Of a stretch of DNA of 64,000 nt, positions 32,369-43,715 are shown in pieces. How positions within the stretch are numbered: the first letter of the stretch is position 1; each line of letters opens with the position of its first letter. The position numbers and the translations under genes are program-made. The DNA lies in NCBI GenBank assembly GCA_020631735.1, contig CM036159.1, positions 94,784,656 through 94,848,655 on the forward strand, written 5' to 3'. Below the pieces are notes generated by a model. The model was given only the letters and a program-made list of their open reading frames with translations. It did not search any database and was not told the DNA's origin. This DNA comes from Saccharum officinarum. Taxonomy: Eukaryota > Streptophyta > Magnoliopsida > Poales > Poaceae.

Positions 32369-32930
32369 TCAAGATGGCAACGGGTACGTACCCGACGGGT
32401 AGTGCTCACCCGTACCCGTATCCGCACCCGCAAAATTTTACCCGTCGGGTTACCCGTACCCGCATGCGGGTAAAAAAATAGTTCCATACCCGTACCCACC
32501 GGGTAATTCTCACCCGACGGGTAACCCGTACCCGATAACATACCCGAAAATTATCTAAAAATATCAAATAGTCACATGCAAAAATAAATAATTCTAAGCT
32601 TCCAACAAGTTACAAACATGCTAACAAATATTATTAGCATCATTACAACAAAGACAATCTATTAGAAATATAGTGGATGTCTCAATGGGCCAAATTCATG
32701 ATTTATATGCGCTAAAATAACTGAGGTTGGCTAGTTATTTTTGCGGGTATGTCTTACCCGCGGGTATGCGGGTATGGGTAGTATACACCCGCACCCGTAC
32801 CCGCATACCCGATGGGTATAGGATTTTGCCCAATAACATACCCACGGGTAGAAAATTCATTCCATACCCGCCTCTTTATCGGGTAATACCCGTCGGGTAC
32901 TCGGGTTTCGGGTACCCGTTGCCATCTCTA
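32369..32930. mobile_element. Non-autonomous hAT-like element built of ACCCG repeats
   Basis: The ends share AGATGGCAACGGGTAC in inverted orientation and an 8-bp duplication CTCAGCAG flanks them (32361-32368, 32931-32938), which fits hAT transposons. The 562-bp interior is rich in inverted TACCCG/CGGGTA units at both ends with an AT-rich middle. It has no coding capacity. Confidence 0.8.
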
Positions 32931-33031
32931 CTCAGCAGTGGGCCAGCAGCCTGAGAGCATGCTTGGGTGCCGACACGTTGAATCCAATGATATCTTTCAT
33001 CTTCTCGTTGCTTGAGCCCACCAGCATTTTG

Positions 33032-33284
33032 GCTGTGTTTAGTTCATTGAAAAATGTATTATGCAAAAAGAAGATTCTTCGTTACATTAAACTTGTGATA
33101 TATGCATAGAGTACTAAATGTAGATGAAATCAAAAACTAATTGCTTAGTTTAGTTGTACTTTGCGAGACGAACGTTTTGAGCCTAATTAGTGAACGGTTG
33201 GGCAATTATTACCAAATACAAACGAAACGCTACATTGTTGCTACAGTGAATTTGGCACTCCAGATTTGGTGAACTAAACACAGC
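33032..33284. mobile_element. MITE with GCTGTGTTTAGTTCA terminal repeats
   Basis: Inverted ends GCTGTGTTTAGTTCA and TGAACTAAACACAGC bound 253 bp. The interior contains ACTAAATGTAGATGA and TTTTGAGCCTAATTAGT, typical of a common grass MITE family also seen at 37657 and, truncated, at 8775. Confidence 0.8.
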
Positions 33285-33441
33285 GCAGACGCATTCCTCG
33301 GGCTTCCGCGAAAAAATTGAGTTCGGGCGGATGTTTGGGTTGCTCCGTTTTGTGAAGCAACACTTCCCTTTCTAGAGAAACGGTAGGCTTCGTTCCTTTA
33401 ATCCAAACGGCATGTGACGTCACCAAAATGCTGGAATCATA

Positions 33442-33701
33442 CTCCCTCCGTATCGGATTTAGAAGTCGTTTAGGACAGCGACACGGTCTCCAAAACACAA
33501 CTTTGACCTCTTGTTTTTATAAAAAATATTTATAGAAAAATGATATATGTATACTTTTATGAAAGTATTTTTCAAGACAAATCTATTCATATAATTTTTA
33601 CATTTACAAACTCAACAACTTAAAAATTATTGATGACTTATATTCTTAATGTTTGACCCAAACCTTCTCTGAAACGACTTCTAAATCCGATACGGAGGGA
33701 G
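33442..33701. mobile_element. Stowaway-type MITE
   Basis: Inverted ends CTCCCTCCGTATCGGATTTA and the matching TAAATCCGATACGGAGGGAG bound 260 bp with TA on each side (33440-33441, 33702-33703), the hallmark of Stowaway (Tc1/mariner-related) MITEs. Confidence 0.9.
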
Positions 33702-34196
33702 TATTTCTGTAAAATTCCTTTAGGAATCCTCCATTCCAAACGACCCCTTAAGAGCTAACTTGGATCCCTTGCTTTGCTAGGCAACTCACCTGGTGGCTTT
33801 ACTGGGCAAGGACGTGTTTGGTAGTGCCCAAGAATTCTTGCCTTTCCGTACTAGCTTGCAGTGGTAGAGCTTGATTGAACAGATAGGGGGTTAATCTATG
33901 TAATTGAGCTCTAAACATTAATTAACAGTGCTAAAATCACTGCTTACTTAATGGAGATCAAGATGAGCAGGGGGCATGTCCCACTTTGGCCTCAACTAAG
34001 CTCCGTCCCTGCTTGTAGGCGTGTTTGTGTACATATTGGCATTTGCTCAAGTCCCGTGAAGGAGTAGATTGCAATGACACGAATCAAGCCTTAGATTGCA
34101 ATGACAAAACGAGTAGCGATTATAGTGGGTCACACCATCTTGATCCCCTTCCATGTGCGAACCACAATCTTTCTTTCGGAGGAATCAAAAAGACAT
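33702..34196. other. No gene seen
   Basis: Ordinary low-copy-looking sequence. AGATTGCAATGACA occurs twice near 34067 and 34093. No supported frame. Confidence 0.4.
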
Positions 34197-34383
34197 GTTT
34201 AGATCCTATGGCCTAGAGTTTAGCCACTAAACTTTAGCTCCTGAGGCTTTAAATAGATAATCTTAAACCATCATCTAAATTTGGCCAGCCTTCAAAAAAT
34301 ATTGATTCATTAGAATACAAAAGTGTGCTAAAGTGGTATAGAATTTAGTAGCCAATTAAACTTTAAACTACGAGATCCAAACC
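34197..34383. mobile_element. Possible MITE with GTTTAGATCC/GGATC-type ends
   Basis: GTTTAGATCCTATGGCC at the left and GAGATCCAAACC at the right are an imperfect inverted pair, with paired TTTAGCC/TTAGTAGCC blocks inside. The target duplication is unclear. Confidence 0.4.
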
Positions 34384-35236
34384 TTAATTTTCTTCACATC
34401 TACATCTACAAAATGCTTGCTTGGCGAGCTCGTTAACTCCTGTCATCAGAGTGCCCGAGGACCTGATAAGGTTGGATTAGAATCAATCACGAACACCCTT
34501 TTCCATTGGCGTGAGTGACTGTAACTATCAATCCAAAAACCTGATCCATTAGAGTATTCTAGCCTACTGTTGCTGGCGGCTGCACTGTGGCTCCATTGGT
34601 GCAATTATCACGGACTTCAAGAACACTACTACTAGCTAGCTTTCCCAGTTCCAAGGCTTTTTGGCGATGCCCACCAACCAGCTTCCCTTGAGAGCTGCAG
34701 GCACTCGATGACTGCTACTGAATATTTAACCGGCGTAGCAGTGGTAGCCACGATCGCCAAGGATAGTTCTAGCCACTGTTACGCCTCAGCTGCTCTCCCG
34801 CGCGCGCGAAAATGGAGCAGGATCGAATAGACGATTAGTAGCTAGTAAAAGCCGCGCGCCTTTCGCTGTAGTAGCATAGCAGGAAGATTCTCTGGTGTCC
34901 CATTGGCTTTGGCCGTGTCTGAAGAATCGGGGAACACGAAGGGCAGGGCAGAGGGCACGCCGCACGCATGGCGGTCGGGCCATGGAGTGGATAGAGACAG
35001 AGGCAGAGAGTGGCCATTGCCCATTGCCAATTGCATTGCATCATGCAACATTGTATTCCCTGTAAAGGGCACCGCTACTCATTCCATGTTGCAACTCGCA
35101 CCATCCATTTGTTACACGCATCAGCTGATGAGCACAGAGGCACACCGCCTGTCTGGCACTTACTACTCTGAGAACACATACTACACACAATGATCACACA
35201 ACGCCACAACGGGCTGGTCTCCCAGCAGGGTGGCTA
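34384..35236. other. Downstream flank of the HIPP gene
   Basis: Presumably includes the HIPP 3' UTR near 35237. Otherwise no supported frame on either strand. Confidence 0.4.
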
Positions 35237-36432
35237 CTACATGATGGAGCAGGCGTTGACGTCGTCGTCGTTGAACATGTTGCTGACGGGGTCGGCGCCG
35301 CGGTGTGGCTCGTGGAGCTGGCCGTGCTTGTCGCCGTTGTAGCCGTGGCGGTAGTAGTTGTAGGTGCGGCGGTACGACTCCTCGTCGTGGAAGTAGTCCT
35401 TGGCGGAGGTGAAGTGCAGCGGCAGGTCCGGGTTGGGCCAGAACTCCGCCTTCTTGCCGGCGCGGCGGACCTCCTTGAGCACCCGGTGGCGGTCCACGTA
35501 CCCCGTCACCGTCACCTTCTCCATCTCCACGTCCACCTCCACCGAGTCCACCCCGCGCAGCCGACTCACCGCGTGCTTCACCACCCGCTCGCAACCCGAG
35601 CAGCACATCCGCACCTTCAGCTCCACCGTCTGATGACCATGGTCAGGTCATGGAGTAGTTGGTTCGTCAGTCAGTTCATGCCTCATGTAGTCATGTGATG
35701 TGATGATGATGTCTCCGCACAAGATTATACTATAAAAGAAAAAAAAAAAACATGCATACTCCTACTACTAGTATTTTACTGTGGTGAAAAAAAAGTTCAC
35801 TGTTCACAAAACATAGTATACTAGTATTTTACTGGTCTCTCTCGACAGTCGACACCGGTGCTTTCAGCTTCGGCAACCGAGGAAAAGGCTTCTCTCTGTA
35901 TTTTTTTTCCTTTTCCTTCTCTCTCCCTTTCTCGCTTTCTTTTCAGGACGCATGCTGCATGCAAGGTCGTCGCTGTTTTCAACAGGAGCGTCCGCATGCA
36001 CGCGCACGCCAAAGGATTACTGTATGCAACCACAATGACTACACAGCGTAAACTACAGTATAATTCCTGAACACTAAACAAATATGGGCGTGTCACGTCG
36101 TATTCGCCTAGCCAAGTTGCCGTACTTGCATGCATCACGTCTGCACAGCATGCCTGATGCCTGACGAAAGAACAGAGCACGCAAGCAGAGACGAAGGAGA
36201 AAAAGGAAGCAGAGCCAGAGCCCAAAGCCAACGGACGCACCTGCAGCGACAGCGGCCTGCTGCTCCGGCCCATCCTGCGCCCGGCGAAGGGGCCCTCGTG
36301 GTAGTACAGGGTGTTGGTGCTCGTCGGGTGGCTGCTGTAGTAGTACGCGCCGCCGCGGTGCCCGTGGCGGTGGCCGGCGGACGGGTAGAAGCAGCAGAGC
36401 AGGAAGTTGGACAGCGACGACGACACCGACAT
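35237..36432 (-). CDS. Heavy-metal-associated isoprenylated plant protein (HIPP), two exons
   Basis: Exon 1 is 36432-36241 (64 codons) and exon 2 is 35629-35237. The 611-bp intron starts GTGCGT and ends ATCAG and keeps the frame, giving 194 residues. Exon 1 encodes a His/Tyr/Ser-rich N-terminus ending RRMGRSSRPLSLQ. Exon 2 carries one HMA domain (residues about 66-130), with the metal-binding MxCxxC as M72, C74 and C77 (VRMCCSGCERVV), then VTVTGYVDRHRVLKEVRRAG and the conserved KKAEFWPNPDLPLHF. The protein ends CSIM, a CaaX farnesylation box. HIPPs bind metals and are membrane- or nucleus-associated through the lipid; roles include metal homeostasis and stress. All motifs are intact and composition is GC-rich, as usual for grass genes. 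This is the only clear host gene in the window. Confidence 0.93.
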
Positions 36433-37656
36433 GGCGACTTATACAGCTCTCAAGCGCGAGCGGCGACAAGCTTGGGGAAGGAAAGCTGCCCCTCTCGGCA
36501 GGTTCACCGCACGCAGCCTTGGTTGCCCGGGGAAGCTTGGTTACCCCGCCGTGCTCGTCGGGCTTTCTTTGCTTGCGAGCTCGGGTTGGCGTTGGACGCT
36601 CGAGCGAGTGCCCTCTCGCCTCTGCCTCTGCCTCTGCCGCTGCTTTTATTCGCTCGCCGCCCTCGTATTGGTGCTTGAATTCTGGGAGACTGGGAGGAAA
36701 AAGAGGGGCCCTGCTGCCCTGATGTGGTGAGAGCCAGCTGCTCTGCTGGCCAGTCCGCCCGCCGGTACACATGTTCTGCCACGTCAGCCGTGGACTACGG
36801 AGCACTGTTTCCTAATCATGATCTGTTGATGTTTTTTTGTCGCAAAAAAAAAGATCTGTTGATGTTTTAGGAATTTGAAATGCTGAAAGTTAAGCTAGGA
36901 GAAAGATTACGGGTAATGTGGTTTTTTTTAGAGCTGCTGCTGGCAGAACGATGAGCTACCTGCACAATGATGTGCATGTCCTCGAGCTCTTTTGGTTTTG
37001 GTGCATCATGACAGACATGGATGCCAGCACGAGTGAATAGTCTATGCCGACGGTGTGACGGCGACCCCATTTCTACATGCTCTTGCAATTCAAACGCTCG
37101 GCAGAGAACAATAACAATGGTCAGAAACAAACAAGCATGAGGAGCGCCTAGGGTTCCCTTTTCAATCCACGCCCAATTTTGTTTTTCTGATCACTCAGTG
37201 ACACTGCCTGTCTAGGTTCTTTGTAATGCGGAATTTTTTTCCTGTTTTCTATGTTTTTCATGTGAAAATAAATCAATTTCTGTAAAGTTTCTAAACAATT
37301 ATTGCGAAATGACTTGAGTTGCAAATGACCCCTAAGGTGTTGGCAACAATGGAATATTTAAGTGCAGTGCATATTCTGTTTAGGTTTAGAGAGTGGTTCC
37401 TCTCCTAAACAAGCTCTGCTTGCTTAGTGACTAATTCAAACCATGTAGTGATGCAGAAGGCAGGAAAAGTATCTGAATTGAAAGAGGAATATATGTTCAG
37501 TTGGGGAGATAGCAGGAAAAAGTTTCAGGAAAAAAATATCTTCCCCTCCCTCTACAGTAGCTCGCTGCGGAACGAGTTCCAAAGCTCATGCCTCCCTCGA
37601 TGATATATGCCCCGTGCTTATTCTGTCCAGGCTTTTCTACACACGGCGTGCGCTGA
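36433..37656. other. HIPP upstream region; weak TATA candidate
   Basis: On the minus strand an AATAAAAGC at 36644-36650 lies about 215 bp before the ATG, in a CT-rich region, and could be the TATA box. The rest shows no gene. Confidence 0.35.
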
Positions 37657-37900
37657 GGCCTTGTTTAGATGATGCACCCTAAAAGTTTGAATTTTTTCAC
37701 TCTCTCCGTTACATCAATTTTTGAACCTATATATGAACTAATAAATGTGGGTAAAAAAAATAACTAGTTACACAGTTTAGTTAAAAATCACGAGATGAAT
37801 CTTTTGAGTCTACTTGGTTTACGATTGGACAATATTTATCAAATAAGACGAAAATAGTACTATTCATCGGTTTGAAATTTTTTGCAATCTAAACGTGGCC
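37657..37900. mobile_element. MITE with GGCCTTGTTTAGAT terminal repeats
   Basis: Ends GGCCTTGTTTAGAT and ATCTAAACGTGGCC bound 244 bp. The interior has GAATCTTTTGAGTCTA and GATTGGACAATATTTATCAA, the usual grass MITE core. Flanks are TGA and TAA, consistent with a decayed 3-bp duplication. Confidence 0.8.
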
Positions 37901-38369
37901 TAATATTGCATGTTCTCAGTTCTCTGAACATAGTCCGTAGCTGTCAGAGCAACTCTGCTCCTGCTTTCTTTTCTTCTGTGTGCTGACACTGTGTGTGAAT
38001 TTTGTCTGTCGGTTTTCTGAAATCTTGCACATTGTGCTTATTCCAGCTCTCGAACCTCGAACAGCATCGATGCGTCCGTTGATACGACAATAATGCCTCG
38101 CAAAGGAGTATCTAGGTAGCTAGAGATATTCTTTTGTTGCATAATAGAGCTGACAAGATGCTGGTAGGGTACATCACTACATCTTTAGTGGCCCAATCAG
38201 CGTAACATGGATCACAATTTCGCACCGGTGTGCCGATTACTCCACTCTGTTAAATCATCTGCCTACACAGGGTGAGCTAGCTAGTTGCTTAATTAGACCA
38301 GGAAAATGCGCTACACGTAATCGCAACGAGCGAAGTGACAAGTTGACATGCGGCGCCCAGAATTAATGC
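37901..38369. other. No gene seen
   Basis: Low-copy-looking sequence up to the copia insertion; AATGC at 38365-38369 would be its left target duplication. Confidence 0.4.
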
Positions 38370-38685
38370 TGTTGGAGTTGTTCCAAATTCACTCCATGAT
38401 ATAGGCCGAGTTTTTGACGGAGTGAAGCGGAGGCCCGCAGAAGCCGAAGGCTGAGCCGAAGCGTAGTGGTACGGTACATATACCCTTACTAGGGTTTCAT
38501 GGAGAGTAGATTCTCTTGTAAGCCGCCACAGGCGTGTAACCCAAAACTCTTGAGATAGTGAGATTGTTGCTGGCTGGTGCCCGTGGTTTTTTCCCTTCGT
38601 ATTGGAGGGGTTTTCCACGTTAAATCGTGTGTCTCCGCTGTGATTGATTTCGTTTTACTTTATATTCTATACGTCGTTTATAACA
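38370..38685 (+). repeat. 5' LTR of the copia element
   Basis: Starts TGTTGGAGTTG and ends CGTTTATAACA; short LTRs are usual for many copia lineages. Only this copy is in the window, so the exact ends rest on the TG...CA rule and the adjacent primer site. Confidence 0.7.
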
Positions 38686-38687
38686 AG

Positions 38688-38699
38688 TGGTACCGGAGC
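38688..38699 (+). other. Copia primer-binding site
   Basis: TGGTACCGGAGC, two bases after the LTR, is close to the initiator-Met-tRNA complement. Confidence 0.7.
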
Positions 38700-38718
38700 T
38701 TCGGTTGTTGTAGGGTTC

Positions 38719-40823
38719 ATGATGACGTCGATGAAGTTCGATCTTCCGCTGCTGAACTACGACACGCGGTTCTCGCTATGGCAAGTCAAGATGCGGGGAA
38801 TTCTGGCGCAGACTCATGACTACGATGAGGCGCTGGATAACTTCGGCAAGAGTAAAGCCGATTGGACTCCTGAGGAGATCCACAAGGATCAGAAGGCTCT
38901 CGCCCTAATTCAGTTACATCTTTATAATGATATTTTGCAGGAGTGTTTGAAAGAGAAAACTGCTGCAGAACTATGGTTGAAACTGGAATCGATCTGTATG
39001 TGCAAGGATCTAACCAGTAAGATGCAGATGAAGATGAAGCTGTTCACTCTGAGGATGAAGGAGGAGGATTCGGTGATGACCCACATCGCTGAATTCAAGA
39101 AGATCGTGGCCGACCTAGGGTCGATGGAGGTGAAGTATGATGATGAGGACTTATGTCTTTTACTGCTATGTTCTTTGCCAAATTCGTATGCAAATTTTCG
39201 TGACACCATACTTTTGAGCCGTGATGAACTAACCCTAAAGAAAGTTTATGAGGCTCTGCAGTCTAAGGAGAAGATGAAAGTTATGGTGCAGAATGATGGA
39301 ACGTCGTTCTCAAAGGGCGAAGCTTTGTATGTGAGAGGCAGAACTGATAACAGATCCTCAAATGATAGCAATGATGGTAGAAAGAACTACGAGAGGAGAG
39401 ATCGTTCAAAGTCCAAGCCGCATGGTAATAAAAAGTTCTGTGTTTATTGCAAGCTGACAAATCATAATGTTGAGGATTACAGAAAAGTACAGAATAAGGA
39501 GAAGAGAAAAAACAAGTCGGCTAGTAAGGTCTCTGTTGCTGCTGCTGCGTCTGATGATGATTCTGGAGATTGTTTGGTAGTGCTTGCTGGATGTGTTGCT
39601 GGTCATGATGAATGGATTCTAGATTCCGCATGTTCATTTCATATTTGCACTAACAGAAATTGATTTAGTTCATATAAGTCTGTGCAGAAAGTGGATGTTG
39701 TGCGGATGGGAGATGATAACCTATGTGACGTCGTGGGGATTGGATCAGTTCAGATCAAGACTGATGATGGCATGACACGCACGCTGAAAAACGTCAGGTA
39801 TATACCAGGGATGTCCAGGAATATTATCTCATTGAGCACGCTTGATGCAGAAGGTTATAAATATTCCGGTTCAGATGACATTCTGAAGGTATCAAAAGGT
39901 TCTCTTGTCTGTTTGAAAGGTGATCTTAATTCTGCAAAGTTATATGTCCTTAGAGGGTGTACTCTACATGGTTCTGATTCCGCTGCTGGTGCTGTTACTA
40001 ATGATGAACCTAGTAAAACTAACATTTGACACATACGTTTGGGACATATGAGTCACCATGGTATGACAGATTTGATGAAGAGAAACCTGCTGAAAGGCTG
40101 CACTTCGAGTAAGATCAAGTTTTGTGAGCATTGCATTTTCGGCAAGCATAAGAGGGTACAGTTCAACACTTCTATTCACACCACCAAAGATACTCTTGAT
40201 TATGTTCATGCTGATTTATGTGGTCCTTCTAAGAAGCCCTCACTAGGTGGTGCTCGTTACATGCTTACAATTATTGATGATTACTCTAGAAGGGTTTGGC
40301 CTTATTTTCTAAAACAGAAAGATGATACTTTTGCTGTTTTTAAGAACTGTAAAGTAATGATAGAAAGACAAACTGAAAGGAAGGTAAAATTGCTTCGTAC
40401 TGATAATGGTGGAGAATTTTGTTCGCATACCTTTAATGATTATTGCAGACAGGAAGACATTGTTAGGCATCACACCATACCCCATACTCCACAACAGAAT
40501 GGTGTGGCTGAACGGATGAACAAGACCATTATCTCCAGGGCCCGTTGCATGCTATCTCATGCAAGGATGAGCAAGCATTTTTGGGCTGAAGCTGCTAATA
40601 CTGCCTGTCACTTGATAAACAGGTCACATTCTATTCCACTAAATAAGAAAACTCCTATTGAGGTATGGTCTGGTACGCCTGCTGATTATTCACAGTTAAA
40701 AGTTTTTGGATGCACTGCTTATGCTCATGTTGACAATGGAAAATTAAAGCCTAGAGCTGTTAAGTGTCTTTTCCTTGGTTATGGTTCGGGAATCAAAGGC
40801 TATAAATTGTGGAATCCTGAAGC
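38719..40823 (+). pseudogene. Copia gag-protease-integrase, interrupted and truncated
   Basis: Gag starts at the ATG at 38719 (MTSMKFDLPLLNYDTRFSLW) after the primer site. The zinc knuckle reads CVYCKLTNHNVEDY: the last Cys is Tyr. The protease motif is WILDSACSFHI where DSGASxH is usual. TGA stops lie at 39661 and 40027. Integrase then continues with the zinc-binding CEHCIFGKHKRV, DYVHADLCGP, DNGGEF and PQQNGVAERMN, so the D,D,E residues are present. The frame ends inside KLWNPEA where gypsy-2 is inserted. The mutated knuckle and protease and the two stops show that the element was inactive or decaying. Confidence 0.85.
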
Positions 40824-41249
40824 TGTCACAGAACCTCCTAATTACGATGGCCCACAAGTACACTTCATTGTCATAATGACCTCTGACAGTCGTACTTATG
40901 TTCACCATAACTTAAAAGGTCTGCTTTCCTCCGAACAGGATCCAATCACAGGAGTATTGCAATATTACAACAGTTTATTCAAAATATTAAACAGAGTAAG
41001 GTAGCGGAAGTCTTACAATAACATAGATTACAAACCAGTTTTTCAAACTTCAAACCTTATGTAACATTATTACAAACCATTAGTAGAGAAGTATCGGTAG
41101 TAACTTTATTACATCACACAAGCGAGATGCCTTGCCCAAAGGCCACACAATCTACTCGTCGTCACTGTCTTCAACCACGACGGTCATGCAACAAGGCTCG
41201 AAGCAGACTTGTTCATGAACCGCACCTGCAACAAGGGGTTAACAAACCC

Positions 41250-41278
41250 TGAGTACGAGAGTACTCAACAAGACTTAC
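41250..41278 (-). promoter_or_regulatory. Splice-site sequence and stem-loop, gypsy-2 3' LTR
   Basis: On the minus strand CGG/GTAAGTCTTGT is followed by TGAGTAC, loop TCTC and GTACTCA (stem 41250-41267). Same layout as gypsy-1 with a different loop. Confidence 0.6.
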
Positions 41279-43707
41279 CCGACTAAGACAAAGACTCCAA
41301 GGGCATGCTAGCTTTAGAGAATCAAGGTACGGGTAATCAAGAATCAAATTTTTTTTTGCAGAAAAGCTTACTAAGGTAAGTCCTTATCTTCAATATTTTA
41401 CTTTTACCATTGATGGTTCATTAACCAATTCTAGGTGATCCTAATCTAGATCAAAGTAATTATCATCAAAACCTTTCTCATTCTTTCTTTCAATTCCAGT
41501 TCTTAACTACGATGCAAGTCAGGCGATCGAGTCTCCATAACCGAGGAGCAACGACGATTCGAACCGATTATACCCAGCTGGGGATCTCTAACATCACGAC
41601 ATATGTAGAACCGAATCTTGCATATATCAACCCTCATTTAGATCTCCCAAAACCAGAACGTGTCCATCGCCACCCGAGAGTACAGTACTCCTCGAACCCG
41701 ACCAAATTCTAGCCCCAAGGGTACACGCTACTCTCGCCATCTCTCCACTCCCAGTGCGAGGTTAGACGTTCTCGTAATGGAATCACCAACATTTTGGGCT
41801 TACCCAAGGCATGAGGTTAGTTGCAAAGTCTCGAACACAACAGGCTTACAACGAACGGGCCTTAACTGACAAGGCGGAAACACTACATTGAGACTCCTTT
41901 CCCAATGCATGTTAGCAGTGGCCAAACCACCCGCCCGATCTTTCAAGTTCATTCTCATATTTCAATATTCATTCAATATGCCGTCATGGCTATATAAACA
42001 TTTCATTTAAAAGCTTAACTTCTAAGCATAGCGAAGCATACTACGCATTTTTAGTAAAAACAGGTATCAAGGTTGATATCACAATAATCAAGGATGATAA
42101 TGCAGCAATTAGGTTATCACTCAACTCCTAATTACTTAATGCAGTAAGCCATATTATAAATAATAAAACATTTGTAAAATTCAAGGTAGGGTTTAAATGC
42201 ACTGGGGCTTGCCTTGTTCGCACACGACGACTGACTCAGACCCGAGAACTCCAACGTCAGGTCCGAAACCCACCGACGATCGCTCTTCTCCGGAAGCTTG
42301 ATCGACGACTTCGGCTTCTTCGAAAGCGGAGACTACACGAATACATAACATGCTTTAACATGATGCTCGATGATAAACATGATGCTTGATGATAACATGC
42401 TACGAGTTACGACTGGAGTACAACTTACTTCTACGGTACAGTCGCAAACAGAAAACCTACTAACTAGAAGCGACGATTCCAGCGATACCAGCTTTTAACC
42501 TAACAAGTTACTAACGAGCTCAATCATGAAATTAAGGTGCCAAAGATCACCAAAGGGTAGTGACCTAAGGACATCACTCAATCAAAAGGCACACAACACT
42601 TAAAGTTCTCAAATTAACATTTATTTTCTATTTAACTAATTAGGGCATAATTAGGAGTTGATCAAATTTTACCTAATCAAGCTCAAACTTTTTCTATGGG
42701 TTAAGAATGAATTACAACAGTGTTATAATAAATTTCATAATTTTTGGATTAATAAATTAATTATTAAAATTCCAGAAAGTTGCATTTAATCTTTAATGAA
42801 ACTAATTACTTCTACTGCACAAAGTATTCAAATTCGTGATTTAACATTTTTCCTAGATAGTTTATACATTGAGAAGCTTACACAAAAATTTTCATAAATT
42901 TTGGAACTCTACACAATTTTTAATGAAATAAACAAATAGCAACACTATTCATTTATTTGAAAAAGAAAACAAAAACGAAAATCCGAACCGGGCCGATCTC
43001 CTCTTCCCTCCGGTCCGGCCCAGCCGAGCGGCCCGCTCGTGCGCGCCCGCGCCCGCGCTCGCGCTCGGCCCAGCGACGCGGCCCAGCAGCGCGGCCTGCC
43101 CCGCGCGCTGGCTCTCTCTCTCTCGCTGACACCGCGTCCCCACATGTCATCCCTCACCTCCGCTCGCTCCCGCGTGCCCGCGCGCTCGCCCGCGGTGACC
43201 GGCCGATGACCGAAGCCTCGGTCGACCAACCGAGCGATCCGACAGCTTCTACGCGACCTAACGAACCCGTTTTGCTAACTTGCAGCTCGTCTCGAGCTCC
43301 GGCGACAGCTCACCGACGACGGTGGCGGCTCGACAACCACGGTGACCGGCGACTCGATGGTACAACACGGTAGCGGTTAAATTAGTGCGAGGAAAACGAT
43401 CAGGAGCTCACAGCGGTGACGATGGCGGTCTCGGGGAGGACGGAGAGAAGCCGGAGTGGCCTGGCCACGGGAAGGCGACGATGGCGGTGCTCCGACCGGA
43501 GTTGGACACGGGAGCGGGCGGCTGTGGTGATCTAGGCGGAGTTAAGCTCGCTCGGGTGGTTCACGAGGTGCGCGAGGATGAGGCGGAGCTAATGGTGCGG
43601 TTGGCGTGGCTGGAGGTGGCTCGACGGCGGCAGCGGCGAGCGGCGGAGCTGCGGTGGCGGCGGTGGCGAAAACAGGGAAAATGAAAATCGCCACTGTGAG
43701 CTCGACG

Positions 43708-43715
43708 TATATATA
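43708..43715 (-). promoter_or_regulatory. TATA box in the gypsy-2 3' LTR
   Basis: TATATATA in CCCTATATATACGTCGAGC on the minus strand. The same sequence at 53512-53519 in the 5' LTR would drive the element; this copy could drive read-out into the flanking copia on the minus strand. Confidence 0.5.

Larger units (their letters stand above)
38370..40823 (+). mobile_element. Ty1/copia element, 5' part, cut by gypsy-2
   Basis: A 316-bp 5' LTR (TGTTGG to TATAACA), a primer-binding site, gag and pol up to the end of integrase are present. Gypsy-2 then interrupts the frame at 40823. RT, RNase H and the 3' LTR are not found after gypsy-2 and must lie in the second gap or be deleted. Confidence 0.85.
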
